Shown in pieces: positions 5,950-9,386 of a stretch of 9,386 nucleotides of DNA. Below the pieces are notes generated by a model. It was not told the origin of the DNA, ran no database searches, and was given only the letters and a program-made list of their open reading frames with translations. The stretch is from JAMXLL01 sp035279875 (GTDB taxonomy: Bacteria; Desulfobacterota; Binatia; Binatales; Binataceae): contig DATEGX010000341.1 of NCBI GenBank assembly GCA_035279875.1, positions 1 through 9,386 on the forward strand, read 5' to 3'. Within the stretch, counting starts at the first letter, position 1. Each line of letters starts with the position of its first letter. A program made the position numbers and the translations under genes.

Positions 5950-7650
5950 ATGTCTGGATTCGCTCATCTGCCACCAGTAGCGGCGCGCCGATGGATTTGC
6001 GCGCTGGTCTCCCTCCTCTTGATATCGACGGCGACGGCTCCGGTCGCGGGCACGGCCGCGCCGGCCGGCACCAGCGCGCATCGCGAAATGGTCGCGGCCG
6101 AAGGCGCCGAAGCCGCGCAGGCCGGGCTCGCAGTCCTCGAGCGCGGTGGCAACGCGGTTGACGCTGCGGTCGCGACTTCGCTGGCCCTGGGTGTCACCAA
6201 CTCAGGTTCGTGCGGAATCGGTGGTGGCGGCTTCATGCTGATCTATTGGGCGAAAACCCATCAGCTCTATGCGCTCGATTATCGCGAGCGCGCGCCGATG
6301 GCCGCGAGCCCGACGATGTACATGCGTGACGGCAAGCCCGACGAGGAATTGGCCCGCAGCGGCCCGCTCGCGGTGGCGGTGCCAGGGGAAGCGGCCGGGC
6401 TGGATGCCGCGCTCCGCCGTTTCGGCACGATGAAGTTCTCGACCCTGGCGGCGGCAGCGATCAAGCTCGCGCGCGGCGGATTCCCGCTCACGCCTCATAT
6501 GGCGAAGGACGTCGAGTTCACGGCGGAGAAGATTTCACACGACCCCGGCTTTCGCGCGGAGTTTTTCGACGCTGGCGGAGCGCCGCTCAAGGCCGGCGCC
6601 ACTGTCCGCAACCCGCAGCTCGCGGCGCTGCTCGAGCGCCTGGGCAACGACCCCGCGCGCAATTTCTACACCGGCGAGCCAGCCGCGCAGATCGCCGATT
6701 ACATGAAACAGCGGGGCGGGCTGCTTACGGCGCGCGACCTCGGCGATTATCATCCGGTCTGGCGCCAGCCGATTCGCCTCGGTTATCGCGGCTACGAGCT
6801 TTATACGATGCCGCCGCCGTCATCCGGCGGGGTTGTGCTGGAAATCCTGGGGATGCTCGATCAGGGACCGCTCGGCGGCCTCGGGGCGGATTCGCCGCCC
6901 TCCCTGGCGCGGCTTATCGCGATAATGCGCGAGGGCTTCCTCGATCGCGCCGACTATGCCGATCCCGCCTACGTTAACGTGCCGATCGTGCGGCTGCTCT
7001 CGCCCGCTCATATCACCGAAGCACGCAATCGCGCCCTTCATCACACGCCCGCGCCCGCGACCACCGCCGCTCATGATCACGGCACCTCGAATTTCTGCGT
7101 GGTCGATCGCCACGGCAACGTGGTCGACGTGACTACTACGATTAATACGATCTTCGGCGCCAAGATGATGATTCCGGCGCTGGGCCTGATCCTCAACGAT
7201 GAAATGGACGACTTCACGGTCGCACCGGGCGTACCTAATGCTTTCAAGCTGAAGCAGGCGGCGACCAACGATGTCGCGCCCGGCAAGCGTCCGCTCTCGA
7301 GTATGTCGCCGCTTATAGCCCTAAAGGACGGGCGGCCAGCGCTGGTGGTCGGCGGCTCCGGCGGCCCAACCATCATCAGCGGAGTCGCCCAGGTGGCGAT
7401 CAACCAGCTTGATTTCCGGCTTGATCCGCAGCAGGCGGTCGATGAACCGCGAATCCATGATCAGGCTGAGCCGGACATCGTGTTTGTGGAGGACGCGATG
7501 GCGGCCAAAACCACCGCCTCGCTAGCGAAGATGGGGTACCGGCTGAAAATGGTTCCGGAACTCGGTGCGGTCAATACGATCGCGATTGCGCCCGGCCGGC
7601 TGCGCGGTGCTTTCGATCCGCGCAAGGGTGGCGGTGTGGCTGGTGACTAA
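5950..7650 (+). CDS. ggt: Gamma-glutamyltransferase (Ntn-hydrolase), periplasmic
   Basis: A complete 566-residue proenzyme that cleaves or transfers the gamma-glutamyl group of glutathione and related compounds. A signal peptide (hydrophobic stretch about 15-33) implies export to the periplasm. GNAVDAAVATSLALGV (67-82) and DYRERAP (110-116, R112 matching E. coli Arg114) belong to the large subunit. Self-cleavage is expected before T379 in DHGTSNFCVVD, giving a ~188-residue small subunit. This carries TTINTIFG (396-403), NDEMDDF (416-422, D420 matching Asp433), a lid-loop region, and KRPLSSMSP (446-454, both serines that hold the substrate carboxylate). The nucleophile context is T-S-N rather than the T-T-H of the E. 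coli enzyme. It is preceded by a 143-bp gap with no clear promoter or strong ribosome-binding site, and is convergent with rbfA. GGT-like hydrolases with other substrates, such as cephalosporin acylases, share the fold. Confidence 0.93.
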   Translation: MSGFAHLPPVAARRWICALVSLLLISTATAPVAGTAAPAGTSAHREMVAAEGAEAAQAGLAVLERGGNAVDAAVATSLALGVTNSGSCGIGGGGFMLIYWAKTHQLYALDYRERAPMAASPTMYMRDGKPDEELARSGPLAVAVPGEAAGLDAALRRFGTMKFSTLAAAAIKLARGGFPLTPHMAKDVEFTAEKISHDPGFRAEFFDAGGAPLKAGATVRNPQLAALLERLGNDPARNFYTGEPAAQIADYMKQRGGLLTARDLGDYHPVWRQPIRLGYRGYELYTMPPPSSGGVVLEILGMLDQGPLGGLGADSPPSLARLIAIMREGFLDRADYADPAYVNVPIVRLLSPAHITEARNRALHHTPAPATTAAHDHGTSNFCVVDRHGNVVDVTTTINTIFGAKMMIPALGLILNDEMDDFTVAPGVPNAFKLKQAATNDVAPGKRPLSSMSPLIALKDGRPALVVGGSGGPTIISGVAQVAINQLDFRLDPQQAVDEPRIHDQAEPDIVFVEDAMAAKTTASLAKMGYRLKMVPELGAVNTIAIAPGRLRGAFDPRKGGGVAGD

Positions 7651-7676
7651 CGGCCTCGGCCCGAGTCGCGGTGCGA

Positions 7677-8033
7677 TTATTCCTTGGGCCGGCTCTCGCG
7701 CAGTAGCTCCTCGACGCGCGCCGCGCTTTCAATCCCGGGGTCGAATTCGAAATCGAGTTCAGGCGTGTAGCGCAGCTGCAGCGCTCTGCCGATTTGGCGG
7801 CGGATGAAGCCGCCGGCGCTGCGGAAACCCTTCACCGCCTCGGCTGCGTGGGTACGGCCCTGCAGATGCGAGAAAAATACCCGCCCATGACGCAAATCGT
7901 CACTCATCCGCACCTGGGTCAGCGTGATTCCGCGCAGCCGCGGGTCCTTGAGGTCGCGCAGCAATAGTTGCGAGAGTTCGCGCAACACCATTTCGCCGAC
8001 GCGTCCCGGCCGCCTGCTGTCTCCTTCCGCCAT
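7677..8033 (-). CDS. rbfA: Ribosome-binding factor A
   Basis: A 118-residue KH-fold protein that assists late maturation of the 30S subunit and 16S rRNA 5' end. Visible family features are the N-terminal RVGEMVLRELSQLL helix (11-24), the DPRLRGITLTQVRMSDDLRHGRVFFS core (30-55) with its strand-helix pattern, and the RRQIGRALQLRYTPELDFEFD segment (78-98), whose YTPEL is close to the universal RxxPxLxF motif. Length is typical. It starts at ATG 8033 with only a weak TGAAG ahead and follows the DUF503 gene by 66 bases, so it is probably the last gene of the infB transcript in this window. The truB often found next is absent; the convergent ggt gene takes its place. Confidence 0.95.
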   Translation of the reverse strand: MAEGDSRRPGRVGEMVLRELSQLLLRDLKDPRLRGITLTQVRMSDDLRHGRVFFSHLQGRTHAAEAVKGFRSAGGFIRRQIGRALQLRYTPELDFEFDPGIESAARVEELLRESRPKE

Positions 8034-8099
8034 GCTTCAATAATATCGCGCGCCGCCCCCGATGTCCCGACGGACACGTGAGCGGTCACTCCCGGCCAT

Positions 8100-8387
8100 T
8101 CAGTAATTGAGGATTTCGAGTTCTTCCCCGCCGAGCGGAGCGAGTCCCAGCGAATCGATAAAGTTGACGACTTCGCGCAGCGCCGAATCGACGAAGGCGC
8201 GGTCGCTTCCGACCTGGCAGATGCCCAGTTCCGCGCGCTGCCACATATCGTGGCCGTCAGATTCCGCGATCGAGACGTTGAACTTGTTCCGCACCCGGTC
8301 TTTGATCGCGCGCAGCACCTGGCGCTTGCCCTTGAGCGAATGGTTCTCGGGGAGGAACAGGGTAAGCCGCAACACGCCTACAACCAT
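8100..8387 (-). CDS. DUF503 (YlxP-like) protein
   Basis: A 95-residue protein of the DUF503 family, small cytoplasmic proteins of unknown function usually encoded between infB and rbfA, exactly as here. Characteristic features are the start MVVGVLRLTLFLPENHSLKGKR (the HSLKGKR is the family signature), a basic helix with VRNKFNVSIAE, and a C-terminal helix-strand ending in EILNY. The reading frame stays open upstream to 8639, but ATG 8387 is clearly the real start: it matches the family N-terminus and is preceded by GGAAGG at 8 bases. A link to translation or ribosome maturation is inferred from position alone. Confidence 0.93.
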   Translation of the reverse strand: MVVGVLRLTLFLPENHSLKGKRQVLRAIKDRVRNKFNVSIAESDGHDMWQRAELGICQVGSDRAFVDSALREVVNFIDSLGLAPLGGEELEILNY

Positions 8388-8395
8388 CGCAGATA

Positions 8396-8401
8396 CCTTC
8401 C
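8396..8401 (-). promoter_or_regulatory. Shine-Dalgarno site of the DUF503 gene
   Basis: On the minus strand GGAAGG lies eight bases before the ATG at 8387. It decides the start of DUF503 against the much longer open frame that overlaps the end of infB. Confidence 0.8.
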
Positions 8402-8434
8402 GTAACCAAACACGCACCGCTCGCGCCCGCGAAC

Positions 8435-8467
8435 GCGCGCAGGGGACGGGCGTGTGCCCCTCCGCGC
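8435..8467 (-). other. Intercistronic hairpin between infB and DUF503
   Basis: Arms 8435-8445 and 8457-8467 can pair as 5 bp, one C-C mismatch on the + strand, then 5 bp, around an 11-base loop (on the transcribed minus strand the mismatch is G-G). No U-run follows in the minus-strand transcript, so it is not a standard intrinsic terminator. It may stabilise or process the infB mRNA end, or be a by-product of high GC content. Confidence 0.45.
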
Positions 8468-8482
8468 TCACAGTCGCACCGG

Positions 8483-9386
8483 CTATGGCTGAAGCTGTTT
8501 CTCGACCGGCGCTCCGCCGGGGCCGCGAAGCGCTTCGGGCCGCGGTCCGCCAAGCTTGCGCAGGACCGCTTCCATCTCGAAGTTCTCGACAACATCGCCC
8601 GGCTTGAGGTCGTTGAAATTTTCCAGCCCGATACCGCATTCGTAACCGGCCTGGACTTCGCGCGCGTCGTCCTTGAAGCGCTTGAGCGACGCAATCCGGC
8701 CTTCCCAGACTACGCGGCCGTCACGGACCAGGCGGGCGCGGGCGCTGCGCAGAATCCGGCCCTCGGTAACCATCGCGCCGCCCACCGTGCTGCCCTGAAC
8801 CACGAAGGTTTTGCGCAACTCGGCGCGGCCGAGCGCCTTCTCGCGGTAAGTCGGGGCCAGCAAGCCCTCCATCGCCTCGCGAATATCGTTGATGACTTCG
8901 TAGATAATCGTATAGAGGCGGATATCCACGCCTTCTTTTTCGGCCAGTTGAGCCGCCTTCGGCTCCGGCCGCACGTTGAAGCCGATGATGATTGCGCTGG
9001 AGGCGGAAGCCAGCGACACGTCGGTCTCCGAGATCGCGCCGACCGACTTGTGTATCAGGTCCAGCTTGACCTCGTTGGTCGACAGCCGGGCCAGCGAATC
9101 CGCCAGCGCCTCGACCGAACCGTTGACGTCGCCTTTGATAATGATGCGCAGTTCCTTGACTTCGCCCGCGGCCATCCGCTCGCTCAAGTCCTCGAGCGAG
9201 ACGCGGCTGGTCTTCTGCAGTACGCCTTCGCGCACCTTCGAGCGGCGGAACTCCGCGACCTGGCGTGCTTTGGCTTCTTCCGCTACCGCGACGAAAGCCG
9301 TGCCGGGCTCGGGCACGCTCGACAGTCCGAAAATCTCCACTGGCGTCGACGGACCGGCCTCGGTCACGCGCTGCCCCTTGTGATCG
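8483..9386 (-). CDS. infB: Translation initiation factor IF-2, C-terminal third (cut by the window edge)
   Basis: The frame is open to the window end (…DHKGQRVTEAGPSTPVEI), so only the last ~300 residues are present and the GTPase domain lies outside. The visible part runs from the domain-II end (GPSTPVEIFGLSSVPEPG), through domain III (LRIIIKGDVNGSVEAL, VGAISETDV, IIIGFNVRP), the linker with RLYTIIYEVINDIREAMEG, to the C2 domain that holds the formylmethionyl end of initiator tRNA (GYECGIGLENFNDLKPGDVVE). IF-2 recruits fMet-tRNA and joins subunits. An unusual ~22-residue Pro/Gly-rich tail follows the normal end near EMEAVLRKL. It is followed on the same strand by DUF503 and rbfA, a standard translation operon. 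The GTG at 9367 is internal, not a start. Confidence 0.97.
   Translation of the reverse strand, partial: DHKGQRVTEAGPSTPVEIFGLSSVPEPGTAFVAVAEEAKARQVAEFRRSKVREGVLQKTSRVSLEDLSERMAAGEVKELRIIIKGDVNGSVEALADSLARLSTNEVKLDLIHKSVGAISETDVSLASASSAIIIGFNVRPEPKAAQLAEKEGVDIRLYTIIYEVINDIREAMEGLLAPTYREKALGRAELRKTFVVQGSTVGGAMVTEGRILRSARARLVRDGRVVWEGRIASLKRFKDDAREVQAGYECGIGLENFNDLKPGDVVENFEMEAVLRKLGGPRPEALRGPGGAPVEKQLQP

Noticed and set aside
4889..5974. Minus-strand open frame (361 codons) opposite the lactonase
   Set aside because: It overlaps the SMP-30 gene, which has all its metal-site residues, and shows no domain of its own.
7651..7676. Possible bidirectional terminator between convergent ggt and rbfA
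   Set aside because: The palindromic GGCC/CCGAG bases leave a 1-2 base loop and there is no T-run; the spacer is only 26 bp.
8063..8089. Two short inverted repeats between DUF503 and rbfA (TGTCC/GGACA and GTGA/TCAC)
   Set aside because: Stems of 5 and 4 bp with no T-run are expected by chance at this GC content.
8388..8639. N-terminal extension of DUF503 overlapping infB
   Set aside because: The extension is out-of-frame infB sequence; the GGAAGG site and family N-terminus place the start at 8387.

Overview
The window looks like a GC-rich, Gram-negative bacterial chromosome. Signal peptides, a predicted outer-membrane beta-barrel and a periplasmic gamma-glutamyltransferase imply two membranes. 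The translation block infB - DUF503 - rbfA is a common bacterial arrangement. The mix of class III CoA-transferases, an SMP-30 lactonase and a barrel of the 'neuromedin U / phenol-degradation transporter-like' type recalls uncultured soil or sediment lineages around Desulfobacterota, Binatota or Myxococcota. That placement is an impression only, because no marker here fixes the phylum.

Left part (1-2013, all minus strand). The first ~730 bases are visibly less GC-rich than the rest. They encode a ~230-residue protein that I read as an OGG-fold (8-oxoguanine DNA glycosylase-like) protein, with a Lys and an Asp spaced as in human OGG1. Upstream of it (higher coordinates) lies a ~390-bp broken copy of the 3' half of the next gene, then that gene intact: a 291-residue secreted beta-barrel protein. 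The two copies are about 91% identical by hand count, in direct orientation and adjacent. The outer copy carries a 1-base insertion, so it is a frameshifted remnant.

Middle (2160-5806, plus strand). A compact, probably co-transcribed set: a YciI-like protein, two consecutive class III (CaiB/BaiF, formyl-CoA-transferase family) CoA-transferases whose stop and start codons share one base, and an SMP-30/gluconolactonase-type lactonase. The second CoA-transferase keeps the catalytic Asp (D175). The first has Gly at the matching place with no acidic residue nearby, suggesting a heteromer with one catalytic and one non-catalytic subunit. Together the genes look like a catabolic module in which a lactone is opened and an organic acid is activated by CoA transfer. 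The substrate cannot be read from the sequence.

Right part (5950-9386). A complete periplasmic gamma-glutamyltransferase (plus strand) faces a minus-strand translation cluster: the 3' end of infB (cut by the window edge), a DUF503/YlxP-like gene with a clear Shine-Dalgarno site, and rbfA. A strong imperfect hairpin lies between infB and DUF503.

No tRNA, rRNA, CRISPR array, insertion sequence or convincing rho-independent terminator was seen. The points most worth following are the asymmetric CoA-transferase pair and the OGG-fold gene abutting the partial duplication.
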